This document shows positions 46,501 to 53,424 of a stretch of DNA of 64,000 bases, in pieces; within the stretch, counting starts at the first letter, position 1; the number at the start of each line of letters is the position of its first letter. The stretch lies in NCBI GenBank assembly GCA_023213315.1, contig JAKCPI010005217.1, forward strand, positions 21,504 through 85,503. The letters are read 5' to 3'. Under the pieces are notes generated by a model that saw nothing but the letters and a program-made list of their open reading frames with translations, did no database searches and was not told the DNA's origin. The DNA comes from Euborellia annulipes (lineage: Eukaryota > Arthropoda > Insecta > Dermaptera > Anisolabididae). The position numbers were made by a program, and so were the translations under genes.

Positions 46501-47372
46501 TATTTTTCATTTCTCGGAATCGATTAATCATTTCTGAAAGTCGATTTTTCGACTTTCAAGGGAATAATTATAATTTTCTATAACTAAACCCCACGTCATT
46601 CATTCTTTTATTTTAGGAAAAATCGGCTCTTGTACTCTCGTCGACAGCGCCGTCAATGTCCATGGCTTCATCATCGATGTCAACAAACGGTAGCGGCAAT
46701 AAAGTTTTCCCAAAATTACAAAAGATTCCAACCTCAACGACAGCGTTGTCAAGTCTCTCGCGTCAAGATACCATAGATGAGACTTTAGAGGTGGATAAGA
46801 AGCTGACAATAACGACAACGGCAACGACGACAGTTCCAACAGCCACCACATCGTCAGCCGAAGTCCCAGCGGAATCGAAAGCGTTGGTACGAGCAGATGG
46901 AGACGCCGCTTCATCCACGTATATTCACACCACACATCTACCACCAGTCGAGTATAAAGAGATCCTCTCCACGTTAATGGATCTTAAAGTAGACATTCGG
47001 TTAGAAGTGCAAAAGTTAAATCAAAAAATGGGACGATTAGAGGACATGATCGGTGATATTATCAATCGATTGGCGAGCACGAATACGACACCAAGCACGC
47101 CACCACACCCGGGTGATCAACAATTAACCACACCGACAACGACAGCGGCCACGATGACGGTAATGTCACGGAAAAGACGAAGTAAATCGAGAACAAAAGC
47201 GCCGGAACCTCCACCGACAACACCCTCGGCATCGGCTTCGTTACAACAAATTCCCCCAGGACCTGCCCCTAAGTGCTCACCGGAAGACACTGAACTCACC
47301 CCGATAGTGGGCTCGCCATCTCATGTTGAAGAGGACAAACGGTCCTATCGAAGAACTAGGGAGTTCCTTTAA
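26274..47372 (+). CDS. Ether-a-go-go voltage-gated K+ channel, 3' six exons (gene-level entry)
   Basis: Exons 26274-26697, 28004-28203, 40609-40861, 42955-43151, 45832-46422 and 46617-47372 splice in frame to 806 codons plus... the TAA at 47370-47372 (807 codons with the stop). Every junction is GT-AG. The segment reads S4 (residues 7-28, R/K every third position), S5 (31-55), pore with filter SVGFGN (117-122), S6, C-linker, cNBHD, calmodulin-binding-like helix, low-complexity tail and a coiled coil (about 668-710). Channels of this family form plasma-membrane tetramers that pass K+ and repolarise neurons and muscle; the cNBHD is a homology domain not gated by cyclic nucleotide in this family. 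Identity to Drosophila Eag, as I recall it, is very high in the core, so eag is preferred over erg or elk. PAS and S1-S3 exons are not in view. Confidence 0.95.
26930..26976 (-). ncRNA. Hammerhead ribozyme-like motif
   Basis: CUUAGGA (U for G at one core site), U, stem II GAUUCC/GGGAUC (6 bp), GAAA, UAUU, then UACAA pairing with upstream UUGUA as stem I. Cleavage is predicted after AUU. The core change makes activity uncertain. Confidence 0.45.
26954..27222. repeat. 77-bp tandem repeat, about 3.5 units
   Basis: GATGGAATCATCCT recurs at 26954, 27031, 27108 and 27185, exactly 77 bp apart and almost identical, each with CAACAGATGTTTGG and ATGCTTATCTGCTGAG. The period is not a multiple of three, which explains similar open frames in all three frames; not coding. 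Confidence 0.92.
27376..27423 (+). ncRNA. Hammerhead ribozyme-like motif
   Basis: Stem I UUGUA/UACAA (5 bp), CUGAGGA, U, stem II GAUUCC/GGGAUC, GAAA, UAUU. Core nucleotides fit CUGANGA..GAAA. The short palindrome AUAU replaces the usual ACGU before the cleavage base. One extra U precedes stem II, as in the other copies. Confidence 0.55.
27823..27870 (+). ncRNA. Hammerhead ribozyme-like motif, solitary
   Basis: CCGAGGA (C for U at one core site), A, stem II GAGCGC/GCGCUC, GAAACGUC, with stem I pairing at 8 of 10 positions (UUAGACUAUC with GAGAGUAUAAA). There is no inverted partner nearby. It lies in the eag intron about 135 bp before the next exon. Confidence 0.5.
28004..28203 (+). CDS. eag exon: end of S6 and C-linker
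   Basis: The acceptor TTCAAAG precedes CT TTA CTT TAT, completing the Ala codon split by the previous exon. It encodes [17 protein letters not shown] and the C-linker to GLDTDK, ending AAG|GTAAAT. 200 bp, phase correct. S6 ends and the gating ring begins here. Confidence 0.95.
28621..29000. mobile_element. hAT-type MITE
   Basis: The ends CAGGGGCGCCGGAAC and GTTCCGGCGCCTATG are inverted repeats flanked by the exact 8-bp duplication GATGTAGC (28613-28620 and 29001-29008). A G-run follows the left end and C/G-runs precede the right. 380 bp, AT-rich centre, no ORF. Confidence 0.92.
29009..29614. other. AT-rich intron DNA
   Basis: No feature could be supported. Confidence 0.5.
29698..29740 (-). 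ncRNA. Hammerhead ribozyme-like motif
   Basis: Stem I AUGUC/GACAU (5 bp), perfect core CUGAUGA, one A, stem II GGCC/GGCC (4 bp), GAAA, CGUC. Cleavage is predicted between CGUC and GACAU. Apart from the extra A before stem II, every hammerhead core position is conserved. Confidence 0.6.
29927..29969 (+). ncRNA. Hammerhead ribozyme-like motif
   Basis: Mirror copy of the motif at 29698-29740: same core and stem I, but stem II is GGCC/GACC with one mismatch. The two copies differ slightly, so the arms have begun to diverge. Confidence 0.55.
30178..30480. repeat. Diverged tandem duplication, ~155-bp unit
   Basis: TTTTAGAATAT, then a GGGGGTACCGCGATG / GAGGGTATCGCTGTG block, TTTTTGTAAAAA, a TGATG..AAAAAAAA stretch and CTAGCTCTTATAT appear in the same order twice, about 160 bp apart. 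Similarity is about 75-80 percent by eye. Confidence 0.6.
30496..30757. mobile_element. hAT-type MITE
   Basis: The ends CATGGGCGTACCC and GGGTACGCCCATG are perfect 13-bp inverted repeats. Exact 8-bp duplication TAAGGACA (30488-30495 and 30758-30765). G-runs lie inside the left end and a G/C-run before the right. 262 bp. Confidence 0.93.
30766..32114. other. Very AT-rich intron DNA
   Basis: No feature could be supported. Confidence 0.5.
32115..32584. repeat. Long inverted repeat nested next to another
   Basis: The outer arms CAAATAAACCTCAGTTAAT and ATTAACTGAGATTTATTTG pair, continuing through ATTAATTATAAGGA and GGCCAAAAAATAAATAC. The inner part is a relative of the 26887-27467 element, with TTTGTAAATATTTCGATCCC and a decayed + strand motif at 32463-32494 (GAAA changed to AAAA). 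A second hammerhead-like remnant (about 32605-32630) follows directly. Confidence 0.65.
32730..32973. mobile_element. pogo/Tigger-like MITE (diverged)
   Basis: TA|CAGCGAGCACCTCTCATAAC on the left and GATGTTCCACTG|TA on the right. It contains TAACGAG-type words as in the better copy at 60965-61200. A TA target is inferred from both flanks. 244 bp, no transposase. Confidence 0.6.
33578..33656 (-). pseudogene. tRNA-like sequence (pseudo-tRNA or SINE head)
   Basis: On the - strand, GTGCCGT and GCGGCAC form a 7-bp acceptor-like stem with one G-U pair. GTCCAGTGGTAGGGCAC resembles a D-arm/A-box and GTGGTTCGACTCCC a B-box. The T-stem has only 3 of 5 pairs and the anticodon arm does not fold cleanly, so it is not a convincing functional tRNA. 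The same unit occurs twice, inverted, at 41281-41473. Confidence 0.5.
33851..34104. mobile_element. hAT-type MITE
   Basis: CAAGGGCGGATACAG and CTGGATCCGCCCTTG form terminal inverted repeats. Exact 8-bp duplication AGATCAGG (33843-33850 and 34105-34112). Inside are a G-run of 13 and a C-run, plus part of the R1 hairpin (GTGCTGTGCGACGAGTCACA near 34036). 254 bp. Confidence 0.92.
34128..34370 (-). repeat. R1 3' fragment
   Basis: Reverse-strand copy of the R1 3' half: terminal short inverted repeat (CTTACCGTATATATG, AGAGAGAAAGTATTG), ATGTCAAAAATTCGATG, GAGGTCCCCTGAGTC, a CTGTGTGGAC segment and AACTTAAATATAAAA. Confidence 0.65.
34616..34665 (-). ncRNA. Hammerhead ribozyme-like motif, left arm of palindrome
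   Basis: Core CUGAUGA, U, stem II GACU(A)GGC/GCCAGUC with loop GUAAU, GAAA, UAUU. Stem I UUUGCA with UGCCAA (5 of 6). All hammerhead core bases are present, plus the extra U. Confidence 0.55.
34855..34904 (+). ncRNA. Hammerhead ribozyme-like motif, right arm of palindrome
   Basis: Exact mirror of the motif at 34616-34665. Transcription in either direction would give an RNA with this motif, and read-through would place a sense copy next to an antisense copy able to mask it. Confidence 0.55.
35364..35607. mobile_element. hAT-type MITE containing SINE sequence
   Basis: CAAGGGCGGTCC and GGACCGCCCTTG are perfect 12-bp inverted repeats. Exact 8-bp duplication GCCCCGAG (35356-35363 and 35608-35615) within the SINE head. 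Inside, about 35425-35560 is a + strand SINE 3' part (CTTAAATGGCCTAAGTTGCC, (GAGTGGGA), A-tail). The terminal inverted repeats match the 33851-34104 element closely. Confidence 0.93.
35650..36182. other. AT-rich intron DNA
   Basis: Contains a T-run of about 27 near 35766-35792. No feature could be supported. Confidence 0.5.
36183..36572. mobile_element. MITE with AAGGTGCGCGTCTCGG termini
   Basis: TTAAGGTGCGCGTCTCGG on the left and CCGAGACGCGCACCTTAA on the right are perfect complements. A second inverted pair (TACAACTTATAGAGC / CTTCTATAAGTTGTA) lies inside. The target is TA or TTA, so a mariner-like or PIF/Harbinger-like origin is possible. 390 bp, no ORF. Confidence 0.75.
36573..36954. other. 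AT-rich intron DNA
   Basis: Purine-rich (GAGAGAGAG near 36716-36746). No feature could be supported. Confidence 0.5.
36955..37215. promoter_or_regulatory. GC-richer islet with ATGGCGG and CCAAT motifs
   Basis: Two AACATGGCGG sites (near 37025 and 37137) resemble YY1/Pho sites. The first is followed by GTGGCAG|GTAAGCG, which would be a perfect start codon plus splice donor of a tiny first exon. A reverse CCAAT box (CCTATTGGTCC) lies near 37207. A 65-codon frame opens at 37028 but shows no recognisable domain. It may be an internal eag promoter or an enhancer; inference only. Confidence 0.3.
37216..38299. other. AT-rich intron DNA
   Basis: GTATAAAAC/GTTTTATAC words recur at 37435-37675, including an inverted pair (GGCCTAGTTTTATCC / GGATAAAACTAGGCC, about 37610-37663). 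No gene is supported. Confidence 0.5.
38300..38732 (+). repeat. R1 dispersed repeat, 5'-truncated
   Basis: Starts at the ATATTTTGTTATCATGG block, lacks the hairpin and the CTAGTAC block, continues through AAACTTTCAACCTCCTAGC, ACACAGACAGACC, GGAGACCTCAAAACG, ATCGAATTTTTG and the terminal CTTTCTCTC / AAGAGAAAG inverted repeat. Confidence 0.7.
38926..38970 (-). ncRNA. Hammerhead ribozyme-like motif
   Basis: CUGAGGA, U, stem II GGC(G)/(GA)GCC with a long AT-rich loop, GAAACUGUC, stem I UGGA/UCCA (4 bp). Cleavage is predicted after GUC. The stem III palindrome ACGU is altered to ACUGU. Confidence 0.45.
39053..39259. mobile_element. Mariner-like palindromic MITE
   Basis: TA|CAGTGAGGTACATTATTAAG on the left and CTTAATATTGACCCTCACTG|TA on the right. 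The arms continue through GTCCCGCCCATG / CATGGGTGGGAC and GTGATTATTTCATT / AATGAAATAATCAC, so most of its 207 bp folds back. TA flanks both ends, as expected for Tc1/mariner. Confidence 0.8.
39592..40608. other. AT-rich end of the large eag intron
   Basis: The phrase AGGGGTGTTCGATTATGGAAAA occurs twice (about 39840 and 39917, the shared part shorter than 22 bases) in a small local duplication. Otherwise nothing is supported. Confidence 0.45.
40609..40861 (+). CDS. eag exon: C-linker end and first half of cNBHD
   Basis: Acceptor GGCTTAG, then GTG CTG AAT TAT ([10 protein letters not shown]); donor CTCG|GTGAGT. The cNBHD beta-roll starts at [13 protein letters not shown] and reaches [15 protein letters not shown]. 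The GTG at 40609 is an internal valine codon, not a start. 253 bp, one base carried to the next exon. Confidence 0.95.
41281..41473. repeat. 193-bp palindrome made of two tRNA-like units
   Basis: The arms pair from AATTAGATATTACTTCATG to its complement at the other end, centred on CCTTACCGTAAGG near 41377. Each arm includes the tRNA-like B-box region (GTGGTTCAACTCCC and acceptor-like GGCACACC) seen at 33578-33656. A third, diverged piece (GATCCGTGGTGCGACTTCC) follows near 41548. It looks like a head-to-head pair of SINE or pseudo-tRNA copies. Confidence 0.75.
41980..42145 (-). mobile_element. SINE fragment
   Basis: T-run, CACTTTTTTCGGCAAC, TTAGGCCATATAAGAC, GGGTCTAGGCATTTTT, AAGCCATTTGGTATCC, ending in CTGGGATCCGAACC. 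The A-box end of the head is missing. Confidence 0.75.
42225..42530. repeat. R1 derivative: hairpin plus 3' end
   Basis: The hairpin (about 42262-42364: AAGATCTGGTGTGACTGG .. CTTGTCACACCAGATTTT) is followed after 60 bp by the R1 3' end (ACTCAGCGGGCCTCAAAAC, ATTAACTTATCTAGG, AAAGAAAATAC). The whole central body is deleted. Confidence 0.65.
42955..43151 (+). CDS. eag exon: second half of cNBHD
   Basis: Acceptor CTATCAG; encodes [14 protein letters not shown], then [14 protein letters not shown] and LTYNLRHR; donor CGG|GTAAGT. 197 bp. It completes the cNBHD, including the YCDLH segment near the intrinsic-ligand region described for EAG channels. Confidence 0.95.
43519..43799 (-). mobile_element. 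Full-length SINE
   Basis: T-run of about 30 (poly(A) on its own strand), CACTTTTTTCTCATTC, CTTTTCGGCAACTGAGG, GGGGTCCAGGCATTC, B-box GGTCCGAACCCGCGAC, then TAGCACGCTAACCTC and A-box CTCTACGCCATGCCCC. Head and tail are both intact. Confidence 0.9.
44152..44307 (-). mobile_element. SINE with internal deletion
   Basis: T-run, (ACACTC)n, CTTTTCGGCAACTTAGG, then a jump from ACTTTGAC to ATTTGGTATTCAAATGG (the CCAGGCATTC part is missing), ending at GGATCCGAACCCCCG. Confidence 0.75.
44320..44575. repeat. GC-rich CCCGCCCGG element
   Basis: A sharp GC peak (CCGCCCGGCCCGCGGCCC; later CGGGCGGGCC) with inverted GGCGGG/CCCGCC words and AGCCCT at both edges. It resembles GC-rich hAT-derived elements seen in other animals, but no target duplication was defined. 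Confidence 0.4.
44571..44730 (+). repeat. R1 internal fragment
   Basis: TCATTTTGAGAAGATCG, TACATCAGTAAAATACTAG, GGCCGATTTTGATTAAAAG, GGGGGGTGTTTAACTT, CTCATAGCTCAATTCC in R1 order. Truncated at both ends. Confidence 0.7.
45184..45429. mobile_element. MITE with long terminal inverted repeats
   Basis: ACCCTGTTACGCATTAGTG on the left and its exact complement on the right; pairing continues for about 31 bp each side (to GTCAAGCGCCA). 246 bp, AT-rich core, no ORF. The target is possibly TA. Superfamily unassigned. Confidence 0.8.
45530..45625. mobile_element. Short insertion between 18-bp direct repeats
   Basis: TTGTAATAAAGTATTTTG occurs exactly at 45530-45547 and 45608-45625. Between them lie 60 bp including GGAGAATAAAAGCCAGCAAT and TGATGGACCCTCTC, which match the arm tips of the palindrome at 34561-34959, followed by CCAGCGTAAATCTTCCAA as beside that palindrome. 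It looks like a tiny remnant of the same element with a long target duplication. Confidence 0.6.
45832..46422 (+). CDS. eag exon: calmodulin-binding-like helix and low-complexity tail
   Basis: Acceptor TTTTCGCAG, then TTG ATA TTT CGT ([19 protein letters not shown]), a basic amphipathic helix as in the calmodulin-binding region of EAG channels, then [14 protein letters not shown], a second basic segment. The remainder is Ser/Thr/Gly/Ala-rich and GC-richer than the flanks. Donor AAG|GTAGCT. 197 codons. If the 194-bp intron is retained, translation continues about 26 residues to TGA at 46498-46500, giving a channel without the coiled coil. Confidence 0.93.
46617..47372 (+). CDS. eag last exon: disordered tail, coiled coil, C-terminus
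   Basis: Acceptor ATTTTAG, GAA AAA TCG GCT. The segment [10 protein letters not shown] matches the conserved RQDTIDE motif of insect Eag. A heptad-like helix ([18 protein letters not shown] and on to INRLAST) corresponds to the tetramer-specifying coiled coil. KKRRSKSR-like [10 protein letters not shown] and a final REFL end as in Eag (..DFL). TAA at 47370-47372; AATAAA at 47394 is very near the stop. Confidence 0.94.
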   Translation, partial: EKSALVLSSTAPSMSMASSSMSTNGSGNKVFPKLQKIPTSTTALSSLSRQDTIDETLEVDKKLTITTTATTTVPTATTSSAEVPAESKALVRADGDAASSTYIHTTHLPPVEYKEILSTLMDLKVDIRLEVQKLNQKMGRLEDMIGDIINRLASTNTTPSTPPHPGDQQLTTPTTTAATMTVMSRKRRSKSRTKAPEPPPTTPSASASLQQIPPGPAPKCSPEDTELTPIVGSPSHVEEDKRSYRRTREFL

Positions 47373-48307
47373 CTTTTCATTCTCAATCAAAAAAATAAAT
47401 AAATAAATAAAAATGCATTATAAATATTTCATTAAAAAATCGCGATTAGAAACAAAATATTCTTGTATATCTATACTTAGAAGAAAAAGAGAATCTCAAG
47501 CTATATAAATATTTATTTTCATATAAAAAGAAAGAAATTTATTAATTATAATTATTTTTAAACAAATAAAGGACGATGTTATCTTATTCGATTTATTAAA
47601 AATAGAAGATCTATTTAAAACAAATTTATTTAGTAATGAATTAAATATTTTTGCACTTAAAGGGATGCGAATATGCTAATCAAACACAAACTCATAACGC
47701 AAAATATTTTCATTTCTTTTTTATTAACATGATAGATTTTGGGTCAAAAAATTTATTATTAAGAATAATTCGAAATTATTTAAAACGAACAACTCTGTTA
47801 ACAGATGGAAAAATCAACATTGTCCAATCAATAACAATAAAGAAATTATTAATAAATCAATAAATAAGCACTGGATTCGACTCAGGACCATCCAGACTAC
47901 TACATTTCACGTTCAAAAAGATGTATTCGAATTTCGAAAAATTTTTTATTTTTGAACATATGAATGATGGTTCCCCAACAACATTTATATACTAATTAAA
48001 TAAGTTTGGAAGATGATAAAAAGGCCTTTTCAGTAGAATAAATAAAATTATATATGAATGAAAAGGCCATTTTAACATCTTTTATAGTATATCAGCAGCC
48101 CTAAGAGCATCATTAAATAAATTTGTTTTAAAAAATGAAAGAATTTGTTGAAAAAAGAAAATTAATTGATGAAATACCTGTTTAAAGACTTCCATTATAC
48201 TTTTTCTTCCTTTATTTATAAAAGATTTTCGGTAAAGAATAAATCGAAACCCATAATTCTGGAATTAAAAAAAATATTATAGAATGAATAATAATATAGT
48301 TAAAAAA
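47373..48307. other. eag 3' flank, AT-rich
   Basis: Probably 3' UTR and intergenic DNA; several AATAAA words. Small open frames (for example 47651-47863) show no recognisable domain. Confidence 0.5.
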
Positions 48308-48437
48308 ACACAATTTTTTTCCCATTCACACACACATAAACACAGTCTTTTCGGCAACTTAGGCCATATAAGACTTTATACGATAACCGTTATTACGAAA
48401 ATTTATATATATTAGGGGTCCAGGCATTTTTATTTAA
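48308..48437 (-). mobile_element. SINE 3' fragment
   Basis: CCCATTCACACACAC, CTTTTCGGCAACTTAGG, CATATAAGACTTTATAC, AGGGGTCCAGGCATT. No head. Confidence 0.7.
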
Positions 48438-48495
48438 AAATGGTTAAGTTACTGAGGCTAAATACAAAATAATAATAAAACAATGACCCTTGAAA

Positions 48496-48783
48496 GGGAG
48501 CGTACAAGTATTACGTAACGCAATTTTTGACTCCCTCTCCCCCCATGTAACGCGCCGCAACATTTTTCTGGACCTCCCCCCCCTCTAGACGTTACGTAAC
48601 GCTCAAGTGGCCATTTTTTATCTAAAAGTCACAATTATGTTGCGCAAAGTATCGGAAAATCGCTAAAATACCAGTTACGTAAAGCGTTGTTCAACCCCCC
48701 CCTCCATACTTGTAACGCATGGTAACGTTTTACGAGACCCCCCTCCCCCCCCAAATTGCGTTACGTAATACTTGTACGCTCCC
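48496..48783. mobile_element. MITE with GGGAGCGTACAAGTATTACG termini
   Basis: The left terminus and its perfect complement on the right pair for about 31 bp, including TTACGTAACGCAATTT. Internal C-runs and repeated GTAACG words. 288 bp. The same terminal motif is, as I recall, widespread among animal MITEs, but I cannot assign the superfamily. Confidence 0.8.
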
Positions 48784-48929
48784 AAACTTGATTTAATTGT
48801 TATTAAATAGTGCCTTTAACCAATTAAAATATTTTTCCGTTATTGGGTTTAATTTTTAGAAAGTCCTTGGGCCATAGCACAATCGTAGAGAATCCGTTTC
48901 TTGTGCTATATAGTGATATACAGACATTA

Positions 48930-49110
48930 GCGGGTCTCCCTCCCCCCCCCCCCCCCCGGAAATGTTTGATCAGCCCCGCATGTGAGAAAAAATATAGCCC
49001 TGTAAAAAAATTTTTCCCGGGGAAATCTTTGGTTCCGCAAAAACAAAATCTTTCGCAGAAAAATTTTTGAGTTCAGCCCTCCCCCCGAAAAAAATTTCTA
49101 TACGCCCCTG
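48930..49110. mobile_element. hAT-like remnant
   Basis: The right end CTATACGCCCCTG resembles hAT termini. The interior (GGTTCCGCAAAAAC, AGAAAAATTTTTGAG, C-runs) is related to the element at 18488-18960. No left terminus or target duplication was found. Confidence 0.35.
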
Positions 49111-50116
49111 CACCAATTATTTTAATTTATTTAGCCTTTGATCAAAATTCTCAACCAATTGAAAAGCAATATTAAAAGTAAATTATTAAAAAATTTTAGA
49201 ATATAATAATGACAATAATAATGTTCACAATAATAAAATAGATGCTTTTTCCTATTTTTCAGTCTATTTATTGATATATACTGTATTTTCAAATTTTTAT
49301 TATGTATATTTAATAAAAAATAAATAAATATTATATGCTTGAGATTCACTTTTAAGACCATTTTCTCATTTAAATATAATCTTCAAATTCATTAAAAATA
49401 ATAACATAAAAATATTCTAATAAAAAATAATAAATGATAGACTTTTTCTATTGACCCGAATATGTTATTATTTATTAATGATAAAAACAATATTATTATT
49501 ATTTTTTAGATTCAATTAAAATTCGTTTAAAATTTACCGATAAAAAATTTTTAAAAAAGCCTGAATTATGGGTAAAAAAAAAAAATATTGTCACTCACAA
49601 AAAACACATATATACATAAAACACATAAATCACACACATGCTTTTTTTCAATCACTCAAACGATTATTACAAGCCGATATTATAATAATAAATATAATTA
49701 TTATATTATAAATGCTTGCAATAAAAAAAAAATTTCAATTTGTTACAATTTCTTGTTAATTATAATAAGTATATATAAATATATATACATATAAATAAAT
49801 AATAAGAATTATTATATAATATTATTATATAAATATAAAAAAAATCGTCCAAAACAGATAAGTCAATTTATCTAAATAAAAAAAAAGGCATTCCTTTTAA
49901 ATGATTAAACTAATAAATCTTTTGCGAAATTTAAAAACAAAAGTGACAAGAGAAATCTTTTAATACGTATATTTAGAAAAATTATCCATAAATATACCTG
50001 TCTGCTTCTTTCTCCTCCATTGATAAAATATTACAGTAGAGAATCAGTTAATTTTTGGCAAAATTAATCGTCTCGTGTTTAAAAAGAAATGAAAATTTTA
50101 AAAGAAAAAATATATT
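49111..50116. other. AT-rich intergenic DNA
   Basis: No feature could be supported. Confidence 0.5.
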
Positions 50117-50795
50117 TATTAAAGCTTTTGTGGATTGTATTACTATTATTATTATTATTATGGGAGTTTATAATTATAGACCACATTTTGAACGTTTCGA
50201 CTGTTTATTCTGAAGTACTGTGCACTTTTTGGACTCAATTGTTTTTAGAGTTTTAACCCCCCTCCCCCCCAGGAGATTAAAAAAAAAATCAAAATATATA
50301 TATTACAAATAGAAAAGAAAAAGTACAATCATTTCCGCAAAAGAGGAAATATTCCGCGGGCGGCGCATGGAAAAAAAATTTGGTTCCACGGGGCGGCAAA
50401 AATTTAGCGTCTCTTTTTTACGGACTGGAAAAAATTTCCCCGCAAGACAAAAATATTTGAGATCAGCCCCCCCCCCCACGGAAACCCCCCCCCCCAGGAG
50501 CAAATCCTGGTTGCGCCACTGGAGAGCGGCACATGTGTCTGGCCAGACGGAAAAGTTGACTGCGTGTAAAAGGGGCCAAGCGGATTCCATAATTTTCTAC
50601 AGACGTTTCATCCCCGTTGTATTTGACCGGTCGACTAGTGGAATCAACTAGTTGCCTCAAATCCACCCCAAACAAGCCTTACGTTGCGTTTTATATACAA
50701 CTGCTTATTCTGCAGTCGAAACGTACATTATTTATATTTTTAATAAATAATTAATATAAAATGTTGTCTGAAATTAAAAACTCCCATAATAAGAA
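50117..50795. repeat. Inverted repeat, pLTR-like, interrupted by a hAT-like piece
   Basis: The left arm (TATTATGGGAGTTTATAATTA, then ACGTTTCGACTG) pairs with the right arm (CAGTCGAAACGTAC .. AATTAAAAACTCCCATAATA). The insert (about 50270-50521) ends in GGTTGCGCCACTG, a hAT-like right terminus, and has GGTTCCACGGGGCGGC blocks like the 18488 element. A tail fragment of this family lies at 57322-57352 and the whole family recurs at 53425-53845. Confidence 0.65.
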
Positions 50796-50842
50796 AAAAT
50801 ATAATTTTTAAAATTTTGGAGAGAGAGGGCTGAGTTCTAATG

Positions 50843-50937
50843 TCCTAGAAAAATTCAAAAAGGTGCGTGCGAGAGAAATATGTTGAAAGCTAATTTCAAC
50901 ATATTTCTCTCGCACGCACCCTTTTGAATTTTTCTAT
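50843..50937. repeat. 95-bp near-perfect hairpin
   Basis: The arms GTCCTAGAAAAATTCAAAA..GTGCGTGCGAGAG and their complement pair over about 45 bp with one or two mismatches and a 5-nt loop (GCTAA). It folds like a small RNA precursor in both directions. It could be a palindromic MITE; no larger body is attached. Confidence 0.75.
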
Positions 50938-53424
50938 GATATTATCAATTTATTTTATCTATCATATTTGGAACCAAATTACATAGCCCGTCAGCCTGAG
51001 TTGTCCGCTGATGAGAATTACAAAAAGGGAAGGAAGTTTGGTAGTGAAGTGTGAAATGTTTAGGCTTTAATTAAATTATGCCATCATCATTTTAGTCAGA
51101 GCTCAAATGACCATAAAAAGACAACTTTATAAAATAAATAGATATAAAAATGTTAACTTAGAGTATAACAAGCTCAAGGGGTTTATCAAAGAGTTATAGA
51201 TAGAGTTGCTATATTGGCATATTATCTAATTATAAACCTGAAACGTTTCACAGATTGAGATTTTTATTTTGATAGAGGCTAATTTCCTCTTCGTTATGCA
51301 ATTATATATTAATTAGCTTTTGAAAGCATGTCTTCTACATAGACTATCCTCATTTGAACAAAAATTTCTTAAACCAACAATGATTCTAAAAGACCCTAGG
51401 TTAAACAAAACTCTTCTGTAATATTTATAATATAAAATAAGGAGAAAGAAAGCATATTTTCATTTTGAAAAATTTTAAAAATAAAAACGTAATTTTTCAC
51501 TCGGACCGGTGAAAAACTAAATTTAATGGTTATTTAAGTTTTTCGCTTTGTATTTTTTTATTTACCTTTTTTATATCACTATTTCTCTTGATAAAAATTT
51601 CATTTTATTCTTTTCCCGTTTGATCTTCCAATATCGCATCGTCATTGGGATGTGGACACGTCCTTGTTTACAACTTTTAGAGGTGATTCCGCTGGATTTA
51701 ACAAACATTTTCAGGCGTGAGATTCTCCATTCGAAAACTTGAATCATGAGAATTACATCTAAAAAATAGAAATATATTTTAGTGAAGAGTTTTCAGAGAT
51801 TTAGTTGTCTGGGAATTTTTATTTATTTATTTATTTATATTCGAAAAAATGCTCTGTGCAGGGAAACAAAATTTTTATATGATCCTCATTTCTTAACTGT
51901 ATGTTTGGTTGCCTATATTTAGTTTGGCAGGCGTTTTTTAAATTATTAAATTTTCATTTAAAATTTTAAAAGAGGGGTAAGTTATAGAACAAAAAAAAAA
52001 AATAAATTTATGATGGAATCATCGGTAGACTTAATTTTTACCAAAGTCAAATTTTATTAATTTTTTTTTTTCAACTAAATTTTATCTTTAATGGATATAG
52101 GTATTATATACAATTTGTGTTGCCTTTTTGACTAACATTTGGTATCCCTTTCATGTCTCTTGTAATGCCTGTCTGATGGATAATTTTACTTAAAAATACG
52201 TAAGAGTTTTCTATTAAGCTCAGACAATCTTATGAGCAGGGGCGTAATTGAAAATAAAATTAATTTTTTCGCCAAATTTCACATTCGGACTAATCTTCTA
52301 AAATTAATATTCTATGATTATTTTAATTTTTTGTAGCTATGTAACTAATTCGCCCCTGATTTACACTAAAAAAATCCTTTTAATTATTTTTTAGCTTTTT
52401 TGTTTATATATAAATAATATATATAAAAAAGACTATATAGCAGCCATTCTTGAAATTAAGAAAAAAAAAATAAATAAATAAATAATATGCAATAACGAGG
52501 CTTTAATAAAATTTTAAAATTATTCCAATTATTCTTATATAGTGAAAAGAAGATATATATTAAACATAGAGTGAGAGAGAAAATGAAAGAGTGCTTTAAA
52601 AACAAATAAAATTTTCATTTTTCATATAGCCTACTTCTTCATTTTTTCAAATTTTACTTAAATCAAATATTTTATAATCTCTAGGTAAAAAATATCTTAA
52701 TCAAAATATGGCATCCTAATTGTGTTTAGTAAATAAAATTTATCTAAAAAATAATAATATTAATAATACTAGGTCTAAAAAATATTTTAAGTGGACCAAA
52801 ATAGACCTAGTTATTTTGGAAAAACGAGAAAAAAATATTTTTTTCGTCGATATATTTATTTTATTTATTTTAAGATGCCAGTTTTGATTGGATATTATTA
52901 TAAATATAAAAAAATATTAATTCTTGTAAATACGAATGATTAATTAATCGATAAATATATACTTATTTAAAAAAAAAAAAGGAAAAAACGATTAGAAGTG
53001 AAATATAAGGAATATATTTAAAAAGAATTAAGATAAGTTTTTTAAGCATGTTATATAGGCCTAAAAATTCATAAATATAAAAATTACCAAAATATTTTAA
53101 AAGCAATATGATTGATATTTTTTAGGATCAAAATATTAGTCGAAATAAATTAATAGTTTGTTCAAAAATAAATAAAAGTAAAATTATATATCTTCCTTCG
53201 TTAGTAATATTAATTTTTTTTTATTAGTAGTGGAACTAAAATAAAAATATTTTGGTAAATTTTTATTAAAAAAAAAAATATTATTTTGAATTTTAGTAGT
53301 ATAAAATAAATGAATAAATTTTCAGTATTTTTTATTATTTAATATTAGATGAAAATTTACTCATTTCGATATAAAAAAACTGAGTAAGAAAAACTATAAA
53401 TTAATCATGAATACGTTTATTAAA
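50938..53424. other. AT-rich intergenic DNA
   Basis: A decayed hammerhead-like motif lies near 51072-51115. A possible hAT remnant at 52239-52360 (CAGGGGCGTAATT .. AATTCGCCCCTG) lacks a target duplication. Otherwise nothing is supported. Confidence 0.45.

Noticed and set aside
52239..52360. hAT MITE with CAGGGGCG termini
   Set aside because: Termini look right, but the flanks (CTTATGAG and ATTTACAC) do not match as a target duplication, so it is only mentioned as a possible remnant.
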